DNA of 64,000 bases from Pandoraea horticolens (GTDB lineage Bacteria > Pseudomonadota > Gammaproteobacteria > Burkholderiales > Burkholderiaceae). The stretch lies in contig NZ_CABPSM010000006.1 of NCBI RefSeq assembly GCF_902459555.1, forward strand, positions 124,001 to 188,000. The letters are read 5' to 3'. The notes under the pieces are model-generated. The model was not told the DNA's origin. It saw only the letters and a program-made list of their open reading frames with translations, and did no database searches. Shown here piece after piece: positions 29,891-39,200 of the stretch. Every line of letters begins with the position of its first letter. Positions within the stretch are counted from its first letter, which is position 1. The translations under genes were made by a program, and so were the position numbers.

Positions 29891-30760
29891 TCACTCGTTG
29901 GTGAACGCCGCCGGACGCCATTTCAGCAAGCGCTTCTCGAGCGACGTCAGCAGATAATCCGCCCCCAGCGCCACTACCGCCAGCACGATCATCGCCGCGA
30001 ACACACCACTCGCGTTAAACGCACCTTGCGCGGTCGAGATCAGCAAACCGATGCCCTGCTTCGAGCCGAGGAACTCGCCGACCACCGCCCCCACGAGAGC
30101 GAAGCCGAAGCTCACATGCAAGCTGGCGAGAATCCACGACAGCGCCGACGGAATCACCACCGACATCGTCACCTGACGGCGCGACGCGCCCAGAATCTGC
30201 GCATTCGCGATCATGTAGCGGTCGGCCTCGCGCACCCCCTGGAAGGCATTCGCGAACACGACGAAGAAAACCATCACCACCGCGAGCGCCACCTTCGACG
30301 CCATGCCCAGACCGAACGCGATCACGAAGATCGAGCCGAGCACCACGCGCGGAATCGAGTTGGCAATCTGGATGTAGAGACTGAAAACATCCGAGAGCAG
30401 CTTGTTGCGGCCGAGCACGATGCCGCAGATCACACCGGCCACACCGCCGATGAGAAAGCCCAGCACGGTCTCTTCGAGCGTGACGAGCACCTGCGTCCAG
30501 AGCGGCCCTTGCGACGTGCCTTCGACACACCAGTCATAGATCTGCTGAACGATCAGACTCGGTTGCGAAAAGAAGAAAGGATCGATCCAGCCCAGACGCG
30601 CGGACAACTCCCAGCCGCCAAGTCCGATCACCAGAATCGCCACGCGCAGGAAAACCACCAGCGCGCGACGTTGTTTGATGCGGCGCTGCGCCGCGGCTTC
30701 CTCACGTGCGAGATCGGCGTCGCCGAACCCTGCCAGTACGGCCTGTTCACTCATGTTCAT
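29891..30760 (-). CDS. ABC transporter permease, sulfonate/nitrate/taurine type
   Basis: 289 residues with about six membrane helices. The BPD_transp_1 loop that docks to the ATPase is visible as GASRRQVTMSVVIPSALSWILASLHVSFGFALVGAVVGEFLGSKQGIGLL (read in pieces). Start ATG at 30760 has AGGAGGAGGG just upstream; a second ATG two codons later is also possible. It is the last gene of a three-gene importer whose binding protein and ATPase lie upstream on the same strand. The substrate is not evident. Confidence 0.92.
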   Translation of the reverse strand: MNMSEQAVLAGFGDADLAREEAAAQRRIKQRRALVVFLRVAILVIGLGGWELSARLGWIDPFFFSQPSLIVQQIYDWCVEGTSQGPLWTQVLVTLEETVLGFLIGGVAGVICGIVLGRNKLLSDVFSLYIQIANSIPRVVLGSIFVIAFGLGMASKVALAVVMVFFVVFANAFQGVREADRYMIANAQILGASRRQVTMSVVIPSALSWILASLHVSFGFALVGAVVGEFLGSKQGIGLLISTAQGAFNASGVFAAMIVLAVVALGADYLLTSLEKRLLKWRPAAFTNE

Positions 30761-30851
30761 GCCCTCCTCCTGACGGCAAAGGCGCGCGTCGCCGTTCACG
30801 GCAACGCAGCCCGCAAAATCACTGACGCAGCCCCGGCGGGGCCGCACTTAC

Positions 30852-31685
30852 TTAACCGATCTTCACTTCTTCTCGCAGATCCGCCCAGATTTCGCGCGAG
30901 ATGTCGATGAAGCGCTGCTCGTAGCGAATTTCGGACATCACGCGCGGACGCGGCAGATCGATCGTGTAGACATTCTTCAACGTAGCCGGACGCGCCGTGA
31001 GTACGAACACGCGATCCGCCAGCGCAATCGCTTCCTCCAGATCGTGCGTGACGAACACCACCGAGCCCGACGTCGACGACCACAGTTGCAGCAGCTCGTC
31101 CTGCATAAGCGTGCGCGTTTGCATGTCGAGGGCCGAGAACGGTTCGTCCATCAACAAAATCTCGGGGTTGTTGATGAACGTCTGAGCCAGCGCCACGCGT
31201 TTGCGCATGCCGCCGGAGAGTTGATGCGGGTAATGGCTGCCGAACTTGTCGAGACCCACGCGCTTGATCCATTCGTCGGCCAGGGCATAAGCGGTCTCTT
31301 TCGACTGACCGCGAAACAACGGGCCGGCGGCCACGTTATCGCGCACGCTGCGCCACGGGAAGACCGCGTCGTTCTGAAAGACAAAGCCGATGCGCGGATC
31401 GATGCCGTTCACGGGCTGGCCCATCACACGCACGCTGCCTGCGGTCGGACGTAGCAGGCCGGTAATCATTGACAGCGTGGTCGACTTGCCGCAGCCGGTC
31501 GGGCCGACGATGGCGACAAACTCGCCGCGCGCAACCGACATGCTGAAGTTGCGCAGCGCAACCGTGGCTTTGCCGTCCGGCGAGATGAAGCGGCACGACA
31601 CGTTGTCGAACTCGATGGCGGGCGTGTCGCGCGAGACAGGGCTCGCAGCGCGTGCCGGCGCGGTGGGGGTAATGGTCTGGGTCAT
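30852..31685 (-). CDS. ABC transporter ATP-binding protein, sulfonate/nitrate/taurine type
   Basis: 277 residues. Walker A GPTGCGKST (61-69), Q-loop FVFQNDAVFPW, signature LSGGM (156-160), Walker B ILLMDEPFSALD (from 176), and H-loop FVTHDLEEA. The motif order and the DxQTRTLMQDELLQLW segment are those of the SsuB/TauB/NrtD group. It powers the permease 91 nt downstream. A 20-residue Pro/Thr-rich N-terminal tail is unusual but harmless. Confidence 0.93.
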   Translation of the reverse strand: MTQTITPTAPARAASPVSRDTPAIEFDNVSCRFISPDGKATVALRNFSMSVARGEFVAIVGPTGCGKSTTLSMITGLLRPTAGSVRVMGQPVNGIDPRIGFVFQNDAVFPWRSVRDNVAAGPLFRGQSKETAYALADEWIKRVGLDKFGSHYPHQLSGGMRKRVALAQTFINNPEILLMDEPFSALDMQTRTLMQDELLQLWSSTSGSVVFVTHDLEEAIALADRVFVLTARPATLKNVYTIDLPRPRVMSEIRYEQRFIDISREIWADLREEVKIG

Positions 31686-31879
31686 GTGCCCGGCTCCTCG
31701 ATGACTTCGTCGAAGGTCCGACGGTATCGTTGCGGTTTCTCAGGGGTGAGCCGGCCCGCACACCGGACGGTCGTCGATGATCGTCGGGTGCGGGCGGCTC
31801 GGTTGGCTGCGCGTCGAAGGGACCGCGCGCCGGTATTACGGGGTCAAAGGCCGGCGAACGGGTCGCGCCGGATCGGGCA

Positions 31880-32920
31880 TTACTTCACCTGATCGACGAA
31901 CTCGTTGGTGTACGTCTTCGACAGATCGATGTGCTTGCCCTTGACGTTCGGATTGAACGCGGAGAGCACCTTGAGCACGGTCTCGGGACCGCCCTTCGGC
32001 ATGCGGCCGTCAGGCGAGTACATCGGCAGCGAGTTCTGCAGCGCCTGCACGTACAGCGCCTTGTTGTTGCCGTAGTAGTCCTTCGGCATCTTCTCGGCGA
32101 TCTCGGCGGCCGAGTGCGTGTTGATGAACTTGAGCGTCTTCACGAACGCGCGGGCGAGCTTGGCCGCTTCCGGCTTGTGCTTGTCGAGCCACACGCGTTG
32201 CACATACAGGCTCGATGCCGGGTAAGCGCCGCCCAGTGCAGCCACCGTGCCTTCCATCGTGCGCATGTCGACCAGCACGGCGGCGTCGCCGGTCTTGAGC
32301 AACTGCGATGCGGTCGGCTCGGTGGTCATGCCGGCGTCGATCCGGTTCTGCTTGATCGCTGCGATGAACGTGTTGTCGGCACCGACCGGCAGCACCGAAT
32401 ACTGCGCCGACGTCAGGCCGTGCTTGGCCGCGAGATATTGTGTGAGAAAGTTCGTCGACGAGCCCAGACCGGTCACGCCCAGGGTCTTGCCCTTCACGTC
32501 GGCCATGCTCTTGATGGTGTCTTTGCTCTTCGCGTTGACCAGCTCAACCTCGCCGGGCACCTGACCGAAGATCACGATGGCCTGAATTTCCTTGCCCTTG
32601 CTCTGCAGATCGATCGAGTGATCGTAGAAGCCGACCACGGCCTGCACGGCACCCGCGAGCAATTCGTTTTCGGCGTCGACACCGGCGGGCTGCGAGAGCA
32701 ACTCGACATTCAAGCCTTCTTCCTTGAAGTAGCCGAGCTGCTCGGCAAGCTTGGCCGGCAGATAGACCATCTTGGTGATGCCACCGACCATGATCGTGAT
32801 CTTGCCGCTATCGGCGGCGAAACCCGGCATCGCGGCCAGCGCCAGCGACGCACCGAGTACGGCGGCCAGAACAGGTTTCAGGAAGGCTTTCGGCGCACGC
32901 ACGCCCAGACTTGCTCGCAT
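31880..32920 (-). CDS. ABC transporter substrate-binding protein, sulfonate/nitrate/taurine type
   Basis: 346 residues. Signal peptide to about residue 36 (LAAVLGASLALAAMPGFAA). NMT1/SsuA-like fold: MVYLPAKLAEQLGYFKEEGLNVEL, LLAGAVQAVVGFYDHSIDLQSKG, ADVKGKTLGVTGLGSSTNFLTQYLAAKHGL, and AIKQNRIDAGMTTEPTASQLL. The start ATG at 32920 has GGAGA upstream; an in-frame start 37 codons earlier is not a signal peptide. It is the first gene of the importer operon, followed by a 194-nt gap that can fold into a hairpin (about 31754-31795), then the ATPase. It is divergent from a two-component system, which may control it. Confidence 0.92.
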   Translation of the reverse strand: MRASLGVRAPKAFLKPVLAAVLGASLALAAMPGFAADSGKITIMVGGITKMVYLPAKLAEQLGYFKEEGLNVELLSQPAGVDAENELLAGAVQAVVGFYDHSIDLQSKGKEIQAIVIFGQVPGEVELVNAKSKDTIKSMADVKGKTLGVTGLGSSTNFLTQYLAAKHGLTSAQYSVLPVGADNTFIAAIKQNRIDAGMTTEPTASQLLKTGDAAVLVDMRTMEGTVAALGGAYPASSLYVQRVWLDKHKPEAAKLARAFVKTLKFINTHSAAEIAEKMPKDYYGNNKALYVQALQNSLPMYSPDGRMPKGGPETVLKVLSAFNPNVKGKHIDLSKTYTNEFVDQVK

Positions 32921-33181
32921 TATGGTGTCTCCATCGTTTTTAGGGATAATGGCCTGAGCCTTCCATTGCGGCGCCGGCCGGCCTCGCGTGATTGACCGCG
33001 GAGCCCAGGCAGGGGTCTTCTCAATCGACACCTCTGCCTTGTTGCCGATTGTAGAGAACCGAATCTTTCATCCAGCTTTCGCCCGATGCAGGTTTTCATG
33101 GGCATCCGATGGGTGTTTACCCGCTGTTGGCGCGCGCAGGTTCCACGGGCACACTCGCCGTCGCATTCCGCTTTTGCCGTT

Positions 33182-33853
33182 ATGAAACTGCTGCTGATCG
33201 AAGACAACGACACGCTGGCCCACTGGCTCGCCCGCATGCTGCGCGACGACAATTTCACTGTCGACGCAGCGCGCGACGGCGACGCCGCCGACCGTCTGCT
33301 GCAAACAGAGACGTATGACGTGGTGCTGCTCGATCTCATGCTGCCCAAGCTCGGTGGCAAGCACGTGCTGCGACGCTTGCGCGAGCGGCGCAACAACGTG
33401 CCGGTCATCATTCTCACGGCCAGCGGTTCGGTCGACGAAAAGGTCGACTGTCTCGGCGCAGGCGCCGACGACTATCTGGTGAAACCGTTCGAAGTGCGCG
33501 AATTGATCGCGCGCGTGAAAGCGCTTGCGCGCCGGCATTCGCCCGAACAGGGCGCCGATCTCGTGTGCGCCGACCTGAGCTATCAGACGGGCACGCGGCA
33601 ATTCACGATAGCGGGCGTGCCGCTCGCGTTGCCGTCGCGCGAACATGCCGTGCTCGAAATCCTCATGCGAAAGCAGGGCAAGACGGTCGCCAAAAGCGCT
33701 TTGGTCGACGGGGTATTCGGTCTGGACGACGAACCGAGTGCCGACGCCATCGAAATCTATATCCACCGGTTGCGCAAGAAGCTCGAGACCAGCCGGGCCG
33801 CCATCATGACCTTGCGGGGTCTGGGGTATTTGCTGCGCGAGAAAGATGCTTAG
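33182..33853 (+). CDS. Response regulator, OmpR family (TctD-like)
   Basis: 223 residues starting MKLLLIEDND. Receiver D51 (VVLLDLMLPKLGG) and K101 (DDYLVKPF); C-terminal winged helix with PSREHAVLEILMRKQGKTVAKSALVDGVFGLDD and AIEIYIHRLRKKLE. Layout and the SREHAVLE segment resemble TctD/QseB. Its stop overlaps the kinase start by 8 nt. The shared 260-bp gap with the ABC importer suggests that the importer is a target; this is inference. Confidence 0.9.
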   Translation: MKLLLIEDNDTLAHWLARMLRDDNFTVDAARDGDAADRLLQTETYDVVLLDLMLPKLGGKHVLRRLRERRNNVPVIILTASGSVDEKVDCLGAGADDYLVKPFEVRELIARVKALARRHSPEQGADLVCADLSYQTGTRQFTIAGVPLALPSREHAVLEILMRKQGKTVAKSALVDGVFGLDDEPSADAIEIYIHRLRKKLETSRAAIMTLRGLGYLLREKDA

Positions 33854-35240
33854 TCTGCGCGTCCGGCTGCTGATGTGGCTGATGCTGCCGCTCTCGCTCT
33901 ACATCGGGGCGAGCGCCTGGCAGGCCTACCGCAGCGCGCGCGATACCGCCGAACTCGTGCAGGACCGTGCGCTGCTCACGTCGGCACAAGTGATCGCGGG
34001 CGAGCTGACCTGGGTCGACGGCGCGCTACGCGCGAGCGTGCCGCCGTCTGCGCTCGAATTGTTTGCGTCTCCTGCGCGCGACCGGGTGTTCTATCAGGTC
34101 ATCACGCAAGACGGCCGGCTCCTTGCCGGCCCGCCGGACTTCCCGCATCCCCCGCTCTTCCCGCAAACGGTACCCGCATACTCGAATCTCGAGGTGAACG
34201 GCGAGCCGCTACGGGCCATCAGCTTCGTTCGCACGATGTACGACTCGGGCAAGCCGCACAAGGTCGCCGTGGTGGTGGCCGAGACAATGCGCGCGCACGA
34301 CGAGATGCTCGCGCAATTATGGGAGCCGTCGCTGCACCGGCAAATCGCCATGGCCGCCCTCGCAGCCGTACTGGTGCTCATCGGGCTGACGGTCGAGCTG
34401 CACCCCCTCATCCGTCTCAAGGACGAAGTTGCCGGGCGCTCGCCGCAGGAACTGGTGCCGATTCGCGCCGGGCAGCTGCAAACCGAACTGCGGCCCATCG
34501 TCGACGCGATCAATTTGTGTATACAGCGCCTCTCGGCGCAAGCGCAGCAGCAGCGGCGCTTCGTGGCCGACGCCGCCCATCAGCTGCGCACACCACTCAC
34601 GCTGCTCGACACACAATTGCAGTTCGCGGCCCAGCTTGACGACCGCGCGGCGCTCGCGGACGTGCTCGCCGCCATGCAGACGAGCAGCCGCGGCCTGGCC
34701 GACCTCACCAACAAGCTGTTGCTGCTCTCGCAGGCAGAGGCGGCCGACACCCCGGCGTTCTCGCGCTCGCGGGTGGATCTGGTCGCGGCCGCCGCCGGGG
34801 TGCTCGAAGAACTCGTCGCCCTTGCGCAACGGCGCAACATCGATCTCGGGCTGGAGACGTCGGAGACCCACGTGTGGGTTGCGGGCAACGGCGAGCTGTT
34901 TCACGCAATGGTCATGAATCTTGTCGACAATGCGATCCGCTATATCCACGAAGGTGGACGCGTCACCGTCGCTATCGACCGCCCGGACGGCTCGGCACGC
35001 TTGCGTGTGATCGACGATGGACCGGGGATTCACGCCGAGGCGCGTCAGCGCGTGTTCGAACGCTTCTACCGCAATGCACCACCGGGCCAGCCCGGCACGG
35101 GCCTGGGGCTGGCCATCGTCAAGGAAATCGTGGCGGCCAGCCACGGCACCGTGACGCTGGCGCCGGGCGGCGACGGCCGTGGCCTGATGGTGACCGTCAC
35201 GCTCCCCCTAGATTCGGAGACCGAAAGCAACGCCCCATAG
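33846..35240 (+). CDS. Sensor histidine kinase (TctE-like)
   Basis: 464 residues. Helices at 7-26 and 167-184 flank a periplasmic domain of about 140 residues of the 2CSK_N type (QDRALLTSAQVIAGEL, then VFYQVITQDGRLLAG). The phospho-acceptor segment is RRFVADAAHQLRTPLTLL (His245); ATPase motifs are NLVDNAIRY, DDGPGIHAEARQRVFERFY and GTGLGLAIVKEI. It is coupled to the regulator by an 8-nt overlap. The periplasmic type suggests a small organic solute as signal. Confidence 0.92.
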   Translation: MLSLRVRLLMWLMLPLSLYIGASAWQAYRSARDTAELVQDRALLTSAQVIAGELTWVDGALRASVPPSALELFASPARDRVFYQVITQDGRLLAGPPDFPHPPLFPQTVPAYSNLEVNGEPLRAISFVRTMYDSGKPHKVAVVVAETMRAHDEMLAQLWEPSLHRQIAMAALAAVLVLIGLTVELHPLIRLKDEVAGRSPQELVPIRAGQLQTELRPIVDAINLCIQRLSAQAQQQRRFVADAAHQLRTPLTLLDTQLQFAAQLDDRAALADVLAAMQTSSRGLADLTNKLLLLSQAEAADTPAFSRSRVDLVAAAAGVLEELVALAQRRNIDLGLETSETHVWVAGNGELFHAMVMNLVDNAIRYIHEGGRVTVAIDRPDGSARLRVIDDGPGIHAEARQRVFERFYRNAPPGQPGTGLGLAIVKEIVAASHGTVTLAPGGDGRGLMVTVTLPLDSETESNAP

Positions 35241-35611
35241 GGAACGTTGTTCAGGTCACGTCACCGACGAAGCGCTTGGCAAGCCCGCGCCTTCGCCTGA
35301 AAGAAAATCACAACCGTATGAAGTCGCGATAAAAATTAAGGCGTTACAATCATTTAGATTGGAAATTTCGTTTGAAATGCATGCTCGACTGGATGCGCTA
35401 GGACAAACCCTGATATATTCGGAGTCTTTGCAGAATCCTCCTCAAGCAAGCGCGAACTTCTTAATCCAAATCAAATAGTTACGCTTTGCCGTCAGTCCAT
35501 GCAGGTGCCCACCGCGTGTAATTGTGACGAAATGTAAAGTTTGTTAAATTGAATGAGGTCTCGCCGCGAGCGTTGCGGCGCGGGACTTTTTCTCTCAGGG
35601 ATTTTGCCTTC
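35241..35611. other. Intergenic region upstream of the NarX-like kinase
   Basis: A/T-rich for this genome, about 370 nt. It contains TAAAGTTT at about 35535-35542, a perfect sigma-28 -35 half, but no matching -10 at the right spacing. No ORF is supported apart from a possible TTG extension of the kinase from 35549. Confidence 0.4.
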
Positions 35612-36499
35612 ATGCCGTATCTCGTCGATCCTGCCGCACAGGCTGCGAGACGTCGCGTGTCGCTTGACGACACGTTGCACGCGCGCACCGCGACGCCGGT
35701 ATCGGATCAGCCTGCCGCTCGCGACATTATTTTGCCGGCGGAGCCCGCCCCGCGCACCGCGCGGGCGCCGGCACGTCCGCTGGCGCAAACCGTGGCCCGC
35801 AAGATAGACGCCGCCCGTGAAGCCGAGCGCACGCGTCTGGCGCAGGAAATCCACGACGGCCTTGGCGCGCAGCTCACGGCACTGCAATTGGTCGTAGCGC
35901 GTCTAGCGACGCGCACTCCGGTCGATGCTGCCGAATGGCAATCCCTTTGCACCCAGATTCAGAACGCCGCCACCGCTGCACAAGACGCGGCAGACGAACT
36001 CGTCGGCCGCAACCGCCCGCCCGCGCTCGACGCGGGTCTCGTCCCGGCGCTGCGCACTTGGTTGCGCGGCTTCGGCGAGCAAAGCGGCCTCACGTGCATC
36101 TGGCGCTGCGACGATGTGACGCGCAATCGCGTCGCGAACCTTTCTCCCGATGCGGTGCTTGCCTTGTACCGTATCGCGCAGGAAGCGCTGACTAACGTTG
36201 CCCGCCATGCACGCGCCTCGCGCGTTGTCGTCGCGCTCGACGGCGGCCATCGCTCTCTCAAACTCACGATTTCAGACGACGGTTGCGGCTTGGGCCGCGG
36301 CGCGCGTCGCAAGCAGGGACATTTCGGATTGGTGGGCATGCGCGAGCGCTGTACCGCACTCGGCGGCACGCTGCGTATCGGTAGTGCGCAGGGATCGGGG
36401 ACGCTCGTGAGTGCACGGCTCCCCTGGCATCAAATCCTGCCTGCCCCGGCCAGCCTCCATGGCCCGGAATCGCTTGCTCTTCACGGATACGCATCATGA
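35612..36499 (+). CDS. Soluble NarX/DegS-type sensor histidine kinase
   Basis: 295 residues from ATG at 35612; a TTG at 35549 could add 21. The first 60 residues are Pro/Ala-rich and disordered. The HisKA_3 segment reads EAERTRLAQEIHDGLGAQLTALQLVV (His81); the ATPase part has YRIAQEALTNVARHARASRVVV, ISDDGCGLG and HFGLVGMRERCTALGGTLRI. No membrane helix or input domain is present, so it must sense through a partner or an inner ligand. The stop overlaps the regulator start (ATGA). It lies upstream of fliC on the same strand. Confidence 0.88.
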   Translation: MPYLVDPAAQAARRRVSLDDTLHARTATPVSDQPAARDIILPAEPAPRTARAPARPLAQTVARKIDAAREAERTRLAQEIHDGLGAQLTALQLVVARLATRTPVDAAEWQSLCTQIQNAATAAQDAADELVGRNRPPALDAGLVPALRTWLRGFGEQSGLTCIWRCDDVTRNRVANLSPDAVLALYRIAQEALTNVARHARASRVVVALDGGHRSLKLTISDDGCGLGRGARRKQGHFGLVGMRERCTALGGTLRIGSAQGSGTLVSARLPWHQILPAPASLHGPESLALHGYAS

Positions 36500-37155
36500 C
36501 GCTTAGAGTGCTCATCGTCGACGACCACGCTATCGTGCGTCAGGGCGTCCGGCAGCTGCTCTCCGATAGCGGGAGCATCGCCGTCATCGGCGAAGCCGAC
36601 TGCGGCGCAGAAGCGCTGGAGATGACAGATGCCGCGCAGTGGGACATCGTCCTGCTCGACATTTCGCTGCCCGACACAAACGGTCTCGAGATTCTCAAGA
36701 CCTTGCGGCGCAAACATCCGCGTTTGCCCATCATGATCTTCAGCATGTACGGAGAGGGCCAGTTCGCGCTGCGCGCCCTCAAGGCCGGCGCGGCCGGTTA
36801 TTTAAGCAAACGCTCGAACGCGCAACAGTTGGTCTCGGCCGTGCGCCAGGTCGCGGCGGGCCGCAAGTACGTGAGCCCGATGGTCGCCGAGACGCTCGCC
36901 GATTATCTCGGCCCGGACGCCGACCAGCCGCCGCACGAGCGCCTGTCCGACCGCGAGTACCAGACGCTTTGCATGATCGGCTCGGGCAAGCGCCTGACCG
37001 ACATCGCCAACGCGCTGTCGCTCTCGGTCAAGACCGTAAGCGTGTACCGCACCCGCCTGCTCGAGAAGATGCGCCTGAACAACAACGCCGAACTCACCTA
37101 TTACGTCATGCAGCACGGCCTGGTCAGCGCGGAGATGGGCCCCGTCTGCGCATAG
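36496..37155 (+). CDS. NarL/FixJ-family response regulator
   Basis: 219 residues. Receiver domain with D55 (DIVLLDISLPDTNGLEIL) and LKAGAAGYLSKRSNAQQL; the LuxR-type HTH follows at about 148-205 (LSDREYQTLCMIGSGKRLTDIANALSLSVKTVSVYRTRLLEKM). It pairs with the kinase just upstream by a 4-nt overlap and is followed by a terminator, so the pair is a closed unit next to the flagellin gene. Its targets are unknown; flagellar control is a guess from position. Confidence 0.93.
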   Translation: MTLRVLIVDDHAIVRQGVRQLLSDSGSIAVIGEADCGAEALEMTDAAQWDIVLLDISLPDTNGLEILKTLRRKHPRLPIMIFSMYGEGQFALRALKAGAAGYLSKRSNAQQLVSAVRQVAAGRKYVSPMVAETLADYLGPDADQPPHERLSDREYQTLCMIGSGKRLTDIANALSLSVKTVSVYRTRLLEKMRLNNNAELTYYVMQHGLVSAEMGPVCA

Positions 37156-37196
37156 CGCCTTCGACACCACACTTTCTGCTAATTAGTACTCACTTC

Positions 37197-37226
37197 ATGG
37201 CCCGCCGTCGCGGGCCATGCGTTTTT
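37197..37226 (+). terminator. Terminator of the kinase/regulator pair
   Basis: Perfect 9-bp stem ATGGCCCGC/GCGGGCCAT (37197-37205 with 37210-37218), then GCGTTTTTC. Confidence 0.85.
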
Positions 37227-37510
37227 CAGGCGCCGTCAGCTATCGGCACGAAGTTTTTTGGGGGCGTCGGAAAAAAATTTTTTCGCCGCGGCCAGGGCGT
37301 GTCACAGGTTGAGAATTGCCCCCCGTGCCTGCTAGATGACGCGACATGCCGCCACCTCTCCAAGCCTTACAGGACATGAATAGGCGGCAGATTGCCCCTT
37401 TCCTTGACGAATCGATCGTGGAGGAAATTTGTAGACTCGCTTATTAGCGTTTTTCCGACATCGACGGGGCCTGTCGATGGGGGGTGAGAGAGCATTTTGT
37501 GAAATCACCC

Positions 37511-37537
37511 TAAATTTTCCCAATGGCCGTCCGATAT
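37511..37537 (+). promoter_or_regulatory. Sigma-28 (FliA) promoter of fliC
   Basis: TAAA (37511-37514), exactly 15 nt, then TCCGATAT (37530-37537), against consensus TAAA-N15-GCCGATAA. Position about 90 nt before the flagellin start fits a class III flagellar promoter. Confidence 0.75.
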
Positions 37538-37628
37538 CCCCTACAACGGCGGCTTTCGGCGATTGGCTGGTGAGCCAAAGTTACGGCGCTTAAGCCGGAG
37601 CCAAAAATTTTGGGAAAGGAGTGGCTAA

Positions 37629-39041
37629 ATGTCATCTGTCATCAATACCAATATCTTCTCGCTGGTTGCACAACGTAACCTGAGCACCTCGCAATCGGGT
37701 CTGCAAACCTCGATCACCCGTCTTTCGTCGGGTCTGCGTATTAACAGCGCGGCAGACGATGCCGCTGGCCTGGCGATCACGGACCGTATGTCGGCCCAGA
37801 TCAACGGCACGCAGCAAGCTCAGCGCAACGCCAACGACGGTATCTCGCTGGTGCAAACCGCTGCGGGCGCCCTGTCGGCAATCACCGACAACCTGCAACG
37901 CATCCGTACCCTGGCCGTGCAGTCGACCAACTCGACGAACTCGGCTTCGGACCGCGCCGCACTGGACCAGGAAGTCCAACAGCGTCTGGCTGAAGTGAAC
38001 CGTCTGGCAACCCAGACGTCGTTCAACGGCCTGAACGTGCTCGACGGCTCGATGGGCACGGCGAACTTCCAAGTGGGTGCCAACGCAGGCCAGACCATCT
38101 CGGTCAACCTGCAACAAAGCATGACCATCGCCAGCATCGGTTCGGTCGCACAAACGTCGTCGGCCGCCAACCCGCTGAGCTTCACGGTTGCCGCACTGAC
38201 CGTTCAACTGGGCGCAGGCGCTGCCGTCAACGTCAAGGCCGGCACGTACAACAGCTCGGCAGACCTGGCAACGGCAATCAACACCGCCGCACAAACCGCC
38301 GGTTTCACGGGCAACGTCGCATCGGTCAACTCGGCCGGTGAAATCGCGATCACCAACACCGATTCGGCACAAACGCTGACGGTCGCCGGTGCCGATGCCA
38401 CCACGCTGGGCATGGCCGTCGCCGGTGCCGCCGCCGGTTCGACGACCACGTCGACCGCCGTCGCCGCCACGTTCTCGCAAACGCTGGCAGCAGGTGACCT
38501 CGTCCTGACCGTCAACGGTAAGGCCACGAACATCACCGGCAAGATGAACAGCGCCACCGACCTGGCCAACGCGATCAACTCGTCGAACAGCGGCGTGAAC
38601 GCGTACGTCGACACCACGGGCAAGATGCACCTGAGCTCGGGTCAGGCGTTCCAGATCAGCGGCGGCACGCCGGCAACGCTGACCAAGCTGGGCTTGCCGA
38701 CGACGGCCACGACCTACGCCACGAGCGGTAGCCTGGCACAAGCCGACGTCAAGACGATCAACAGCGCCACGCTGATGCTGTCGCAGATCGACTCGGCCAT
38801 CGGCACCGTCGACACGCTGCAATCGACCCTGGGCGCTATTCAAAACCGCTTCCAGTCGACGATTTCGAGCCTGTCGACCACGACGCAAAACCTGACCTCG
38901 GCGCGTTCGGGCGTGCAAGACACCGACTACGCTGCAGAAACGGCCAACCTGACCAAGTCGCAGATCCTGCAACAAGCCGGTATCTCGATGCTGGCCCAGG
39001 CAAACCAACTGCCGCAACAAGTGCTGAAGCTTCTCCAGTAA
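37629..39041 (+). CDS. fliC: Flagellin
   Basis: 470 residues. The filament subunit exported by the flagellar type III apparatus. Conserved D0/D1 ends: SSVINTNIFSLVAQRNLSTSQSGLQTSITRLSSGLRINSAADDAAGLAI at the N-terminus and the ending QDTDYAAETANLTKSQILQQAGISMLAQANQLPQQVLKLLQ (read in pieces). The middle (about 170-390) is Ala/Thr/Ser-rich with two flagellin-IN type motifs and is the variable exposed part. AAAGGAG lies 6 nt before the ATG. Its own sigma-28 promoter makes it a late gene. fliD follows after 159 nt with GC-rich inverted repeats. Confidence 0.98.
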   Translation: MSSVINTNIFSLVAQRNLSTSQSGLQTSITRLSSGLRINSAADDAAGLAITDRMSAQINGTQQAQRNANDGISLVQTAAGALSAITDNLQRIRTLAVQSTNSTNSASDRAALDQEVQQRLAEVNRLATQTSFNGLNVLDGSMGTANFQVGANAGQTISVNLQQSMTIASIGSVAQTSSAANPLSFTVAALTVQLGAGAAVNVKAGTYNSSADLATAINTAAQTAGFTGNVASVNSAGEIAITNTDSAQTLTVAGADATTLGMAVAGAAAGSTTTSTAVAATFSQTLAAGDLVLTVNGKATNITGKMNSATDLANAINSSNSGVNAYVDTTGKMHLSSGQAFQISGGTPATLTKLGLPTTATTYATSGSLAQADVKTINSATLMLSQIDSAIGTVDTLQSTLGAIQNRFQSTISSLSTTTQNLTSARSGVQDTDYAAETANLTKSQILQQAGISMLAQANQLPQQVLKLLQ

Positions 39042-39200
39042 AGCGCCTGTTTGGCAAGGTGTAACGCCCGGCGGCAACTCGGCCGGGCCGCCGGCGGCGC
39101 CACCTTTGCGGGGGGCGTCGCCGCAAGCATTACAACGGCAGCACTTTTTTGCGCCGGCGTTTTGCGAGTTGAGCAACTAATTTTAGAGAGCGAGCAATTT

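Larger units (their letters stand above)
37156..37628. other. Long leader and promoter region of fliC
   Basis: No gene. It holds the regulator's terminator (37197-37226), an A-run/T-run palindrome around 37270-37285 that may bend DNA, the sigma-28 promoter (37511-37537), and about 85 nt of untranslated leader ending in AAAGGAG. Confidence 0.6.

Noticed and set aside
37632-39176. A 514-codon frame antisense to fliC
   Set aside because: Shadow of flagellin; Arg/Gly/Val-rich with no domain.
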